Positions 32,995-41,658 of a DNA stretch of 60,475 nt are shown here, in pieces. Location of the stretch: assembly GCA_007693945.1 (NCBI GenBank), contig RECP01000094.1:1-60475 (forward strand), read 5' to 3'. Origin of the DNA: Spirochaetaceae bacterium. Its GTDB lineage: Bacteria; Spirochaetota; Spirochaetia; DSM-27196; PWMO01. Below the pieces are notes generated by a model. The model was given only the letters and a program-made list of their open reading frames with translations. It had not been told where the DNA came from and ran no database searches. Made by a program: the position numbers and the translations under genes. The first letter of the stretch is position 1. Each line of letters starts with the position of its first letter.

Positions 32995-34727
32995 TCAATT
33001 ATCCCTGAGTTCAATATCTCACGGAGGAATCCGATCGGCAAGTCAAACACACCGTCTGCACCGGATGCGTAGAGGCGCATAATCAGTTGGTCACCGAAAT
33101 AGCGTTCCTCGACGTCCGGAATACCGTCCCGATCGAAATCCCACCGCAGAATCTCCAGATCGTTGAACTCCTGATAGAACTCCGCCGCTTGCCCCGGTTC
33201 GCTGATCACACTCAGACGATACAGCCGGCCATCGCGATACTGCTCCAGGACCTCAAATCGGCCACTGCCAAGCAGATCGCGCATACCCTCCATCGGTTGT
33301 CCGTCGCGATATATCAAGATGTGATCTACGGATCCGTCACCTGTCAGGTCTTCGACCGACCGCAGCGGTACCCCGTCGGCAAGCTCGGTCACCCGATACG
33401 GACGCTGCGCGCCGTACCGAAAATGCTCGACGTAGGCGGCGTTGCGTTCAACCGCGTCGCGATCGACCAGCAGACCCTGTGGATGCAGGCGCAGCGGCTG
33501 AAGTACGGCGGGCAGACGATTCTCATCCGCCGGATCTCCGAAGGCGGCCGTCTCCGGATCGAGCAACAGAATCTCGAGCCGTTCAGCGATTGGGTAATAC
33601 ACCGTTACTTCGTCGTTCTCGAAGCGTATCGTCCGGACCTCCGGGTAGTTGCCGTATTCCAGAAGGCTGAAACCGGCCGGCCCTCTTTGCTCGACCCGGT
33701 GCGGCACTGCTTCCCGAAACTCGACGTCCAACTCGACAACACCGTCCTGCCGTGCATCGATCCGCCATCGCTCGAGCTGACCGTCGCGGAAGTCCATCAG
33801 CTGTTCGGGCACGCCGTTGCGGTCGGAATCGACTATCAGCTGCCCTTCAAAATCGCGCATCTGTTCCACGAGCATCTGCCGCAGCTGCCCATTGAGCGCC
33901 GCGTACGCTCGTAACAACAGGTCATGCTCCCGGTCTCCGCCCAGCCGTCGAAAACGTTCGAGCTCCGCCGCTTGATCGCGACCGTCCTGCAGCAGCAAGA
34001 GCGAGGCCAGCGCGTCTTCGCCGCCGCCTCTGAAGTAATGCTCGAGTACTTCACGGCGGTGCGGCGTAGGGTTAACCCGCTCGGCGTAGGTCAACAGCAA
34101 ACGACGGTAGTCGACACTGTCCCGCTCGTAGCGCCTGACCGCCAGGTAATCGCGATAGCCCGCAACCGGTTGGCGTTCCAGAAGCAGTCGGAAGAAGCGC
34201 GGGTCATCAAGGTAGACTCTGATCCCGGCGGACGCGCGCTGTTCGCCGTGCCGCACCCGCCCGAGCGCGAACAGTGCCCGCGACTCCATATAGAGCAGGT
34301 CGGGATACAGCAGGGTGTCAACTCGCAGAGACTCCAGCAGCGCCACAGCGTCCGAAGGTCTCCCGACACGCAGCAGAAGCCGGGCATAATCAGCGGCTAC
34401 GTCGGTGGCATCCAGTCTCACGAAGCGGTCATGTTCGAAGGCTCGCTCAAACGCTTCGAGAACCTGTTGTGTCCGCTCGACCGACGGCAGGTGGGCCGTG
34501 GCCAGAAGCGCGTGCAGATCCGAACTGTCTTCCGCAAACTGCAGACCGCGCCGGGCGACGTCGGCGGCGGCGCCGTGTTCACCGCGCTGAAGGAGCGACG
34601 AAGCCTCGGCGACGTACACCATTGCCAGCTGTCGATCACCGTTGTGCTGCGCCGCCAATGAGAACGGCAGCAGGCTGATCAGCACTATGACACGCAGAAG
34701 TGTGCGATACCACTGCCCAGCACCCAT
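32991..34727 (-). CDS. Exported TPR protein with C-terminal calcium-site-like acidic loops
   Basis: A 578-residue protein with a signal peptide (LLRVIVLISLLPFSLAAQ). TPR-like helices fill the N-terminal half (YVAEASSLLQRGEHGAAADV, FAEDSSDLHALLATAHL). The C-terminal half has beta-rich repeats with EF-hand-like acidic loops: DSDRNGVPEQLMDF, DLTGDGSVDHILIY and DFDRDGIPDVEERYFGDQ. These look like calcium-binding repeats. No catalytic motif is seen. The ATG at 34727 overlaps the ftsH stop (TGATG), and its own stop overlaps the HtrA start, so it is translated as part of one chain between two proteases. A substrate-presenting or scaffold role is possible but unproven. Confidence 0.7.
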   Translation of the reverse strand: MGAGQWYRTLLRVIVLISLLPFSLAAQHNGDRQLAMVYVAEASSLLQRGEHGAAADVARRGLQFAEDSSDLHALLATAHLPSVERTQQVLEAFERAFEHDRFVRLDATDVAADYARLLLRVGRPSDAVALLESLRVDTLLYPDLLYMESRALFALGRVRHGEQRASAGIRVYLDDPRFFRLLLERQPVAGYRDYLAVRRYERDSVDYRRLLLTYAERVNPTPHRREVLEHYFRGGGEDALASLLLLQDGRDQAAELERFRRLGGDREHDLLLRAYAALNGQLRQMLVEQMRDFEGQLIVDSDRNGVPEQLMDFRDGQLERWRIDARQDGVVELDVEFREAVPHRVEQRGPAGFSLLEYGNYPEVRTIRFENDEVTVYYPIAERLEILLLDPETAAFGDPADENRLPAVLQPLRLHPQGLLVDRDAVERNAAYVEHFRYGAQRPYRVTELADGVPLRSVEDLTGDGSVDHILIYRDGQPMEGMRDLLGSGRFEVLEQYRDGRLYRLSVISEPGQAAEFYQEFNDLEILRWDFDRDGIPDVEERYFGDQLIMRLYASGADGVFDLPIGFLREILNSGIIE

Positions 34728-36724
34728 CAACCGCCTTCCCTGGTAGTGCCGCTGCCCTGATCAGCTCCAAGCGATTCAGAGGTCTCCACGGCCGCTCCTT
34801 TGGGGTCGGCTGCGCCCGGCATCGCCGCTACCGCACCGGAGCCGTTCCCGCCGATGGTCGGTCCGGTTGCCGGAAACCCAAGCAGCTCCCGTACGTCCAG
34901 ATCTGACAGCGTCTCCCTCTCGACCAGCGCCTCAGCCAGGATGATCACTTGATCACGATGCTTATGCAGAGTGTCGCATGTCTCCTCCAGGCAGCTGGTC
35001 AGGATAGTGCTGACTTCCGTATCGATCGCCTGCGCGGTGTGTTCCGAGTAATCCTTATGTCGCGCGATCTCCTTGCCGAGAAATATCGGCTCGTCCTCCT
35101 GCCCGAATGCAATCGGTCCGATGCGGCTCATGCCCCAGTCGGTAACCATGCGTCGAGCCAATTCGGTGGCCTGTTTGAGATCGTTCTGGGTTCCGGTGGT
35201 TGTTTCGTCGTAGAACATCTGCTCGGCAACGTAGCCACCGTAGGCAATCTTGATGCGATCGAGCAGCCAGCCCTTGCCGCGGCTGTAGGCGTCCTTTTCC
35301 GGCAACGACATGGCCACCCCAAGCGCCCGTCCACGCGGCACCACGGTCACCTTGTGCAGCGGATCGGCGTGCCGGCAGTAGTAGTGCATCAGCGCGTGAC
35401 CGCCTTCGTGATAGGCTGTCTTGCGCTTCTCTTCAAGCGACAGGATCTTCGATTTGCGCGCCACGCCCATCAGGGCCTTGTCACGCGCCTCCTCGAAGTC
35501 ATCCATCTCGACCACGTCCTTGTTCTTGCGCGCCGCGTAGAGCGCGGCTTCGTTCACCATGTTTGCCAGGTCGGCGCCCGAGCTTCCTGGGGTAGCACGC
35601 GCCAGGCGATGCACGTCTACTGAACTCGCAATCGGCACCTTGTTGATGTGAATCCTGAGAATCGCCTCGCGTTCTTCAAGATCGGGCATGTCGACTACAA
35701 CCTGGCGATCAAAACGCCCCGGACGCAACAGCGCAGAATCGAGCACGTCCGGCCGGTTGGTGGCCGCCAGCATAATGACACCATCCTTGGTGTCAAAGCC
35801 GTCCATTTCCACCAACATCTGGTTCAGTGTCTGCTCACGCTCGTCGTGTCCGCCGCCGTATCCGGCCCCACGGGTACGGCCAACGGCATCCAGTTCGTCA
35901 ATGAAGATGATGCACGGAGCATTGCGGCGGCCCTGATCGAACAGGTCACGCACGCGGCTGGCGCCCACGCCGACGAACATCTCGACAAAATCCGAGCCTG
36001 ACATATGGAAGAAACTGACGTTGGCCTCTCCGGCGCACGCTTTGGCCAGAAGCGTCTTGCCGGTACCGGGCATACCTACAAGCAGAACGCCTTTGGGAAT
36101 CTTGGCGCCGATCTTGGTGAACTTGGCCGGGTTCTTGAGAAACTCGACGACCTCCTGGAGCTCGTACTTGGCCTCTTTCTGACCCGCCACATCGGCAAAT
36201 GTGGTCTTCTTGCCCTCTTCGTGGAACTTCTTGGCGCGACTCTTACCGAAGGAAAACGCCTTGTTACCGCTGCCCTGCATCTGGCGAAACATGAACCACA
36301 CAAAGAAGAAGATGATCAGCCAGGGGAGGAACTCGAGTACCACACGCAACGGAGATACCGGGCGTGGTGCGCCCGAAAAGCGTACACCCTGCTCACGCAA
36401 TTGCACCAGCAACTCGGCGTCAAAATAGGGGATATTGGTGGTAAACTGCTGCGTTTCGCCGCTGCGTCCTCGCAAGGTTCCCTGTATTTCATACTGGTCG
36501 AGAATCTTGACCGACTCGATCTCGCCGGCAGCCAGATGGCCGATGAACTGAGAGTACGGTATTTGACGGCCCGACGAACGCTGATCCGAGAAAACCAGCA
36601 CCAGAAACATGCCGAGCACCAGAAACAGAAACAGAATCAGGAAGCGATTATTACGCCAGCCGGGACGCGGCGCGTTGCCGCCGTGCCGCTCTTCCTCACC
36701 GTTACTGTTGTGTGAATTCTTCAA
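34727..36724 (-). CDS. ftsH: ATP-dependent zinc metalloprotease FtsH
   Basis: A 665-residue membrane AAA+ protease. Two membrane segments ([34 protein letters not shown]) flank a periplasmic domain. The AAA module has Walker [14 protein letters not shown], Walker [12 protein letters not shown] and the second region of homology [20 protein letters not shown]. The zinc site reads HEGGH, where HEAGH is usual; the two His and the Glu are intact. The C-terminus ends with a low-complexity Gly/Ala/Ser tail. The start is uncertain. A TTG at 36724 (AAAGGGG upstream) gives a normal N-terminus; an in-frame ATG at 36814 would overlap tilS by 113 bp. FtsH degrades misassembled membrane proteins and regulatory proteins. 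Confidence 0.93.
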   Translation of the reverse strand: MKNSHNSNGEEERHGGNAPRPGWRNNRFLILFLFLVLGMFLVLVFSDQRSSGRQIPYSQFIGHLAAGEIESVKILDQYEIQGTLRGRSGETQQFTTNIPYFDAELLVQLREQGVRFSGAPRPVSPLRVVLEFLPWLIIFFFVWFMFRQMQGSGNKAFSFGKSRAKKFHEEGKKTTFADVAGQKEAKYELQEVVEFLKNPAKFTKIGAKIPKGVLLVGMPGTGKTLLAKACAGEANVSFFHMSGSDFVEMFVGVGASRVRDLFDQGRRNAPCIIFIDELDAVGRTRGAGYGGGHDEREQTLNQMLVEMDGFDTKDGVIMLAATNRPDVLDSALLRPGRFDRQVVVDMPDLEEREAILRIHINKVPIASSVDVHRLARATPGSSGADLANMVNEAALYAARKNKDVVEMDDFEEARDKALMGVARKSKILSLEEKRKTAYHEGGHALMHYYCRHADPLHKVTVVPRGRALGVAMSLPEKDAYSRGKGWLLDRIKIAYGGYVAEQMFYDETTTGTQNDLKQATELARRMVTDWGMSRIGPIAFGQEDEPIFLGKEIARHKDYSEHTAQAIDTEVSTILTSCLEETCDTLHKHRDQVIILAEALVERETLSDLDVRELLGFPATGPTIGGNGSGAVAAMPGAADPKGAAVETSESLGADQGSGTTREGG

Positions 36725-38204
36725 AAGCGCTGTCCCCTTTCCACTCGAGCCGAACCACGTCTCCCACGGGATGATCGAGTCGCCGTAGTCCGGCGCGAAG
36801 GAAGCAGTGCTCATCCGGTTCCTGAATCAGCACTGCCGCCACTCCGTCTCTGTCCTCCACCACAGCAACGCCCGCACGCGCATCCGGCGGCACACCGGCC
36901 TCATTGAGCAGTTTCTTGAGCGATTTTCGGCCGTACTGCATCCGAATTACATCGCCGGGCCGCCGCGAACGCACAATAACCGGCGGCAAGAGATCCGACG
37001 CGCACAATACCAGCCGCCTGGCGTCCACAACGATGCAGTACTGCCGCCCGCCCGCCGTGTGTACGGGGCTGCTTATAAGATATCCCTTTTTGCTGCAACG
37101 GACAATATCAAGGCCAAGACTCAGGCGTCCCTCTCTCACTGCGACCATCAACCCGTGGCCGCGCAGCAGCACGGGGGACGATTCGACGGCCTGCGTCCGG
37201 CGGGCATCGCACGGCGACCACTCATCGCTCAGCAACGGTTCAAAGAAACGTCCGGGAGGTCGGGCCGCGCCGGCAGCATGCTGATCAGCGCGCCCGCGCA
37301 GGCGATCGACCGCCTGATAGAGAGCTGTCAGCCGCAATGCAGCCGGCAGCGCAAAGAACGACTGCGCCTCGGTCGATAACCTTTGGCCGATAAGGTCCCA
37401 GCTGACACGCTGACGCGCGAGGCAGGTCATCGCCTCCTGGTTACGGCGAATCTTCGCGGCGGCCGCGGCAATCCTCAGCGCCGCCTGCGGCTCGATGGCG
37501 TACAGCTGCGGCATGATGCGCGAGCGTACCACGTTGCGCTGGTAATCGGTACCCTCGTTGCTACGGTCTTCAACCCAGCCGATGTGGTTACGCCGGCAGA
37601 ACTCGCGCACAACGGCGCGCGGCAGCCGCAGAAGCGGCCGCACGATGGTGTAGAGCGTGTTACCGTCTGCATCGCGCACCTCGCGCAGCTCGGGAATTCC
37701 GCTAAGCCCGATTGGCCCCGAGCCACGGAGCATGCGCATCACAACGGTCTCGGCCTGATCGTCGGCGTGATGCCCGGTGGCCACATAGCGAGCTCCAACC
37801 GCCCGGGCCACGCGGTCCAGGAACGCGTAGCGTGCATCCCGGGCGACCGCCTCGATACCGATCCCGCAACGGCCGGCCTCAAGCTGCAGGCGCCCCGCCT
37901 GCAGACGCTCACTGTGCAGCGGCACACCCAAAGCGCGCGCCAGTCGGCTCACCGCCTGGTATTCGGTTTGGTGCTCCCGTGCGCTGCGCAGCGCATGGTC
38001 GAAGTAGGCCAGATAAAGCGAACCTGCGCAACGGCCGACCGCGCGATGAACCAGCAGCGCCAGGGCACTGCTGTCTCCGCCTCCGGAGCACGCAACCACC
38101 CAGAGCGCCGATCTGTCCAGTCGGTGCAGGGCGCAGAAAGCGTCGACAACGTCGTCCGGGCGGCAGTCTTCATCAGAACCGTGATCCGCGCTGGTTGAAC
38201 TCAT
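36702..38204 (-). CDS. tilS: tRNA(Ile)-lysidine synthase TilS
   Basis: A 500-residue N-type ATP pyrophosphatase. The PP-loop SGGGDS is at residues 40-45, followed by YVATGHHADDQAETVVMRML, and GSGPIGLSGIPE for substrate contacts. The C-terminal substrate-binding domain (VIVRSRRPGDVIRMQYGRKS, LKKLLNEAGVPPDARAGVAV) is complete. TilS converts C34 of the tRNA-Ile CAU anticodon to lysidine so that it reads AUA and is charged with Ile. The ATG at 38204 has a GAGGTG site and lies 32 bp inside pth. It overlaps the proposed ftsH start by 23 bp. Confidence 0.93.
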   Translation of the reverse strand: MSSTSADHGSDEDCRPDDVVDAFCALHRLDRSALWVVACSGGGDSSALALLVHRAVGRCAGSLYLAYFDHALRSAREHQTEYQAVSRLARALGVPLHSERLQAGRLQLEAGRCGIGIEAVARDARYAFLDRVARAVGARYVATGHHADDQAETVVMRMLRGSGPIGLSGIPELREVRDADGNTLYTIVRPLLRLPRAVVREFCRRNHIGWVEDRSNEGTDYQRNVVRSRIMPQLYAIEPQAALRIAAAAAKIRRNQEAMTCLARQRVSWDLIGQRLSTEAQSFFALPAALRLTALYQAVDRLRGRADQHAAGAARPPGRFFEPLLSDEWSPCDARRTQAVESSPVLLRGHGLMVAVREGRLSLGLDIVRCSKKGYLISSPVHTAGGRQYCIVVDARRLVLCASDLLPPVIVRSRRPGDVIRMQYGRKSLKKLLNEAGVPPDARAGVAVVEDRDGVAAVLIQEPDEHCFLRAGLRRLDHPVGDVVRLEWKGDSAFEEFTQQ

Positions 38205-38757
38205 TCATCACCTCTTCCAACGGGGATTCACACAGGCGCAGAACCGCGGCGGCCCCCAGTACGACCCCTTCGCGAAAGCACTCCAATTCCTGGTCCTCGG
38301 GTACGCTGAGCACGTGCTCGACCACCTGATCACGTGCCGGAGGCTTGCCGACCCCTATGTAGACCCGGATGAACCGCTCATCAGCGAGGCAGGATGCAAC
38401 CGATTTCAGACCGCGATGACCGGCATCCGAACCGCCGCGTTTGATCCGCACAATCCCGGGGGGAAGATCAAGCTGATCGCAGACGATGACCAGGCTCTCA
38501 GATGACACACCTGCTCGCCGCAGAACGGCCGGCAGCACCTCTCCGGAACGGTTCATGTAGGTCTGGGGTTTAACGAGCACCAGCCGCGCACCATTCCGCG
38601 CCCGGGCCCGCCGGAGTTGGTAGCGACGCAGCACGGGCCGGCGCAAACGAACGCCGAGCTCAGCGGCGACCGCGTCGATCACCATGAACCCGGCGTTGTG
38701 TCTGGTGGCACGGTATAGCGGTCCGGGGTTACCCAGACCGACGAATACGCGCAGCAG
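38173..38757 (-). CDS. pth: Peptidyl-tRNA hydrolase, non-canonical start
   Basis: A 194-residue enzyme that frees tRNA from stalled peptidyl-tRNA. The first ATG (38685) lies after essential sequence. Upstream in the same frame the DNA encodes VGLGNPG, then LYRATRHNAGF, which hold the conserved Asn and the catalytic His. The frame is open only to the rplY stop (TAG at 38763-38761) and holds no ATG/GTG/TTG there. The only candidates are ATC (38760) and two CTG codons (38757, 38754). CTG 38757 lies 8 nt after GAGG at the end of rplY and is used here. The rest is normal: KPQTYMNRSGE, LDLPPGIVRIKRGG and GHRGLKSV. Translation coupled to rplY is likely. Confidence 0.88.
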   Translation of the reverse strand: MLRVFVGLGNPGPLYRATRHNAGFMVIDAVAAELGVRLRRPVLRRYQLRRARARNGARLVLVKPQTYMNRSGEVLPAVLRRAGVSSESLVIVCDQLDLPPGIVRIKRGGSDAGHRGLKSVASCLADERFIRVYIGVGKPPARDQVVEHVLSVPEDQELECFREGVVLGAAAVLRLCESPLEEVMNEFNQRGSRF

Positions 38758-38760
38758 GAT

Positions 38761-39405
38761 CTATTCCTCTTCGCCTTCTTCAGTTTCGGCCGCTGCGGCT
38801 GCCCGCTCTTCACCCTCTGCAACGAGCTCTTCTTCGGCCTCCGGCTCAAGCGCCTCGACACGAGCGTGCACAACCGAAACAACCACCTGTTCGGGCTGGT
38901 TGAGAATACGAACACCCTCGGGAGCTTGAATATCGGACACGTGGATCGCGTGACCGGTCTCGAGTTCCGTGATTTCGACCGCAAACTCTTCAGGGATGTC
39001 CCTTGGCAGACACTCCACCTCAAGTTCGTGCAGACTGATATCCAGAATGCCTCCCTCGCGCACACCCTTGGCCTGGCCCTTGCAATGCACCTGAATGTGG
39101 GTGCGAAGCAGCTTACCGGTTGCAACCTCATAGAAATCGATGTGCCTGATCGTGCCGGTCAGCAGGTCCTCATCACATTCCTTTACCAGCACGTCCACGT
39201 TGCCACCCGGGGTCTCGAGCGTGATGATCGTACTCTCGCTGATCTGCTTGAATGTATTACCGAACTCGTGCGCGTCCACGGATATGGTCAGATTCTGGTC
39301 CTGCCCGTACACTACCGCAGGGATTCGGCCGGTTCTCCGGAGCCGGCCCGTCGGCCCCTTCTTGCGCTCCGTTCGTGCCTCGGCCTTGACTGTCTTGTAT
39401 TCCAT
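38761..39405 (-). CDS. rplY: 50S ribosomal protein L25/CTC family
   Basis: A 214-residue CTC-type L25. The N-terminal 5S rRNA-binding domain (ARTERKKGPTGRLRRTGRIP, AVVYGQDQNLTISVDAHEF) is followed by the TL5/CTC beta domain (GGILDISLHELEVECLPRDI) and a very acidic Glu/Ala-rich tail that ends in GEEE. The ATG at 39405 has a GAGG site; the longer frame upstream runs through tRNA-Gln and is not coding. The gene lies between tRNA-Gln and pth. The ribosome binding site for pth is within its last codons. Confidence 0.95.
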   Translation of the reverse strand: MEYKTVKAEARTERKKGPTGRLRRTGRIPAVVYGQDQNLTISVDAHEFGNTFKQISESTIITLETPGGNVDVLVKECDEDLLTGTIRHIDFYEVATGKLLRTHIQVHCKGQAKGVREGGILDISLHELEVECLPRDIPEEFAVEITELETGHAIHVSDIQAPEGVRILNQPEQVVVSVVHARVEALEPEAEEELVAEGEERAAAAAETEEGEEE

Positions 39406-39429
39406 TGCCTCTCCTCTATGCCACAAAGC

Positions 39430-39501
39430 TGGGACGGGAGGATTCGAACCTCCGAATGCCGGGATCAAAACCCGGTGGCTTGACCGCTTGCCGACGTCCC
39501 A
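39430..39501 (-). tRNA. tRNA-Gln (anticodon TTG)
   Basis: A 72-nt cloverleaf. Acceptor TGGGACG/CGTCCCA, anticodon stem CCGGG/CCCGG with loop TTTTGAT (anticodon TTG, reads CAA), T-arm GGAGG-TTCGAAT-CCTCC. CCA is not encoded. It lies between spoVG and rplY, 24 bp before the rplY start, so it must be excised from a longer transcript or have its own promoter. Confidence 0.93.
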
Positions 39502-39625
39502 AGAAAGTCTGTTATACGAGTCTGTACAATCCCCCGAACCAAGGTTGCGTGTCAAGAGATCAGTCAGGAATTCGCCTGACTTCCCTGACTTCGCTGCTGC
39601 AGACAGACAGTCCAGGGTCTACCGT

Positions 39626-39654
39626 GGCGCTACACGGCCAAAATGCGAACTGCT
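39626..39654. repeat. Single diverged copy of the MITE end sequence
   Basis: This 29-bp segment matches the right end of the element at 44893-45052 (positions 45024-45052), sharing the core ACGGCCAAAATG plus GAA.TGCT. No second inverted copy is found nearby. It overlaps the end of a stem AACTGCT/AGCAGTT that could serve as a weak transcription stop for spoVG. Confidence 0.5.
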
Positions 39655-39688
39655 AAGGATTAGTGGGTTTTTCAGCAGTTTGCCGGCC

Positions 39689-39991
39689 TCAGGCGTCGCC
39701 CGCGTCTCCGCCGAGGTCCTGCGACGTCTCTTCTTCATCGCCCATACTGGCGAAAGCGTCCAGAATCCGCTGCTGCAGTTCATTCCGGAAGTCGGAGTTG
39801 ATCGGGTGCGCGACGTCTTTGTATTCCCCGGTCTTGGTCTTGCGGCTTGGCATCGCAATGAACACGCCCGTCTTCCCCTCTATAACCTTCACGTTGTGCA
39901 CCACAAAGCAATCATCAAAGGTGACCGTGACATAGGCCTTCAGTTTACCCTCTGAGCTTACTCGCCGAATCCGGATATCTGTAATCTGCAT
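39689..39991 (-). CDS. spoVG: SpoVG-family regulator
   Basis: A 100-residue site-specific nucleic-acid-binding protein. Conserved marks: [57 protein letters not shown] and [10 protein letters not shown]. The tail is acidic. In Bacillus SpoVG affects septation; in Borrelia it binds DNA and RNA and regulates gene expression. The ATG at 39991 has an AAGGAGC site. It has its own promoter about 100 bp upstream and heads the spoVG - tRNA-Gln - rplY - pth - tilS - ftsH series. Confidence 0.95.
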   Translation of the reverse strand: MQITDIRIRRVSSEGKLKAYVTVTFDDCFVVHNVKVIEGKTGVFIAMPSRKTKTGEYKDVAHPINSDFRNELQQRILDAFASMGDEEETSQDLGGDAGDA

Positions 39992-40087
39992 AAGATGCTC
40001 CTTGGAATCGCGTCCGGTCAGCTCCGAACGCGCTCCGTATCAGCCCATGCTCAAAGTGCCGCTGTCGGTCGACAGCAATACCTATGT

Positions 40088-40116
40088 AGTATCGCAAATA
40101 TGCCCCACGCTGTCAA
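40088..40116 (-). promoter_or_regulatory. spoVG promoter
   Basis: Minus-strand TTGACA (40116-40111), 17 bp, GATACT (40093-40088). About 90 nt of leader follows. Confidence 0.6.
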
Positions 40117-40124
40117 ATCTGGAA

Positions 40125-40487
40125 TTAGCCGGCTGGAGAGCGAAACACTTCGTCGCCGGAGAACCAGAGGTTCTCCAGTTCATAGAACTCGCGCGCTTCT
40201 CTGCTCATGATGTGCACCACCGCAAACCCCAGGTCGACCAGGTTCCAGCTGCTCTCCTCGTGCCGCTTGTACCCGTTGAGCGGCGTGAGACCACGCTCGT
40301 GCAGGAACTGCTGCAGGTGGTTCTGCAGCCCGCGGGCGTGCCCGCTACTGTTGGCGGTGGTTATGACGATGTAGTCGGTGAAACTGCAGACTGCACCGAC
40401 GTAGAGAGCAATGGTCTGTTCTCCCTTGTGTTCGGCCAGCAGTCGGGCGCAATCCATTATCTGTTCACGGTCGGACAACTGTTCCAT
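40125..40487 (-). CDS. rsfS: Ribosome silencing factor RsfS
   Basis: A 120-residue RsfS/Iojap protein (KGEQTIALYVGAVCSFTDYI, VITTANSSGHARGLQNHLQ, HEESSWNLVDLGFAVVHIMS, REFYELENLW). RsfS binds L14 and blocks 30S-50S joining when nutrients are low. The ATG at 40487 has an AAGGAT site and overlaps the 3' end of the LytR-family gene by 23 bp. It is the last gene of the rplU-to-rsfS string. Confidence 0.95.
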   Translation of the reverse strand: MEQLSDREQIMDCARLLAEHKGEQTIALYVGAVCSFTDYIVITTANSSGHARGLQNHLQQFLHERGLTPLNGYKRHEESSWNLVDLGFAVVHIMSREAREFYELENLWFSGDEVFRSPAG

Positions 40488-41658
40488 CAAAATCCTTTCC
40501 CAGAATCACGGTCACAAACGCATCGACACTCTCGATATCCGAGGTATCGGTGTAGACGCGCTGTCCCTGCAGAATACCGGCAACCCGTTCGGCGTAGCGC
40601 GCGTTGCCGAGCCGATCGACAATCAGCGTGTATTCGACGTCGCTGGTCTCTGCGTTACCGATCCGCACCACGTTGAACCCGTAGCCCTCCAGCAGATCCC
40701 GCGTTCGCCGCGCCAGACCGTTGATCGGCGTTCCGTTGAGGATCTCCAGCGATATGGCGGCATTATCCTCAAAGGCATCGGTCTCGCTGGCCAGGGAATC
40801 CCTGACCTGCCGCACGGTTTGACGCAGCCACTGGCCTTCGAAGTGCGGAAAGAGCAGCTCCTGAAGATGCCCGTCGGTCTCAACACGCCGATAGTTGCCC
40901 TGCACCCGCCGATACACCAGCTGTTCGGTGTCGAGCACGGCAAACTCTTCAAGCAACCGGCTAAAGGCTCGCCGATCCAGATTGGTGTCCACCGCACTCA
41001 TCACGTAGCCCGCAACGCGGTTGTGATTGAGGTAACCCGACCGTTCACCGAGGCGTTCGAAAAGGCTCTGCAGGAAGTACTGGTTGCGGCTCACGCGGCC
41101 GCCCTCCCCGGCAGCATCGGCGTACCGCAGCAGGTAAGTCGCGGCATTGTGTCCGTCGAGCATCACGTTGCCCGCGGGCAGGCGCAGCTGCGGCTCGCCG
41201 TCGTCCGGGATGATTCCGGCATCCAGGAACAATCGGACGCCTTCACTCAAGTCCACCAGCTGTCCGATGCCGTCGACTGTTGCCACCATGTGGAACGGCA
41301 CGTCAATGCCGAGCAACCGCTCGATGGTGCGTCGGTAGACGTCGACGCCGGCTTCCCGATAGACGGCGTCGATACGGTCCACCCGATTCAGCGACCCCAG
41401 TATCGACCCGACATCACCGGGAACATCGAAGAACGCGCCGCGTCGCGTCACCGGGTTGTACAGAAACACCTGCGTAAACAACGGTGCTCCCTGATCCTCG
41501 ACAACCACCAGCAGCGTAATCTCTGCGCCGGACTTGACGATTTCGCTTACGACGTTGCTGCGCACCTGGACATGAACCACGGCAACCGTCACCGAGACAA
41601 TCAGAACGATCAATGCCAGGAAGATGATAGCTCGATCAAACTCTTTCTTACGCTTCAA
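40465..41658 (-). CDS. LytR-CpsA-Psr-like protein with LytR_C domain
   Basis: A 397-residue membrane-anchored protein. One N-terminal membrane segment (AIIFLALIVLIVSVTVAVV) is followed by an LCP-like domain (RRGAFFDVPGDVGSILGSLN, RIDAVYREAGVDVYRRTIER, DGIGQLVDLSEGVRLFLD). The C-terminal LytR_C domain (ISLEILNGTPINGLARRTRD, GYGFNVVRIGNAE) is present. LCP enzymes attach glycopolymers to peptidoglycan in Gram-positives. In spirochaetes the substrate is unknown and key arginines may differ, so activity is uncertain. It sits in the conserved spot between yqeK and rsfS. Confidence 0.82.
   Translation of the reverse strand: MKRKKEFDRAIIFLALIVLIVSVTVAVVHVQVRSNVVSEIVKSGAEITLLVVVEDQGAPLFTQVFLYNPVTRRGAFFDVPGDVGSILGSLNRVDRIDAVYREAGVDVYRRTIERLLGIDVPFHMVATVDGIGQLVDLSEGVRLFLDAGIIPDDGEPQLRLPAGNVMLDGHNAATYLLRYADAAGEGGRVSRNQYFLQSLFERLGERSGYLNHNRVAGYVMSAVDTNLDRRAFSRLLEEFAVLDTEQLVYRRVQGNYRRVETDGHLQELLFPHFEGQWLRQTVRQVRDSLASETDAFEDNAAISLEILNGTPINGLARRTRDLLEGYGFNVVRIGNAETSDVEYTLIVDRLGNARYAERVAGILQGQRVYTDTSDIESVDAFVTVILGKDFDGTVVRP

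Noticed and set aside
38685..38685. ATG 38685 as the true start of pth
   Set aside because: It would delete the conserved GLGNPG and TRHN segments needed for catalysis, which are encoded just upstream in the same frame.
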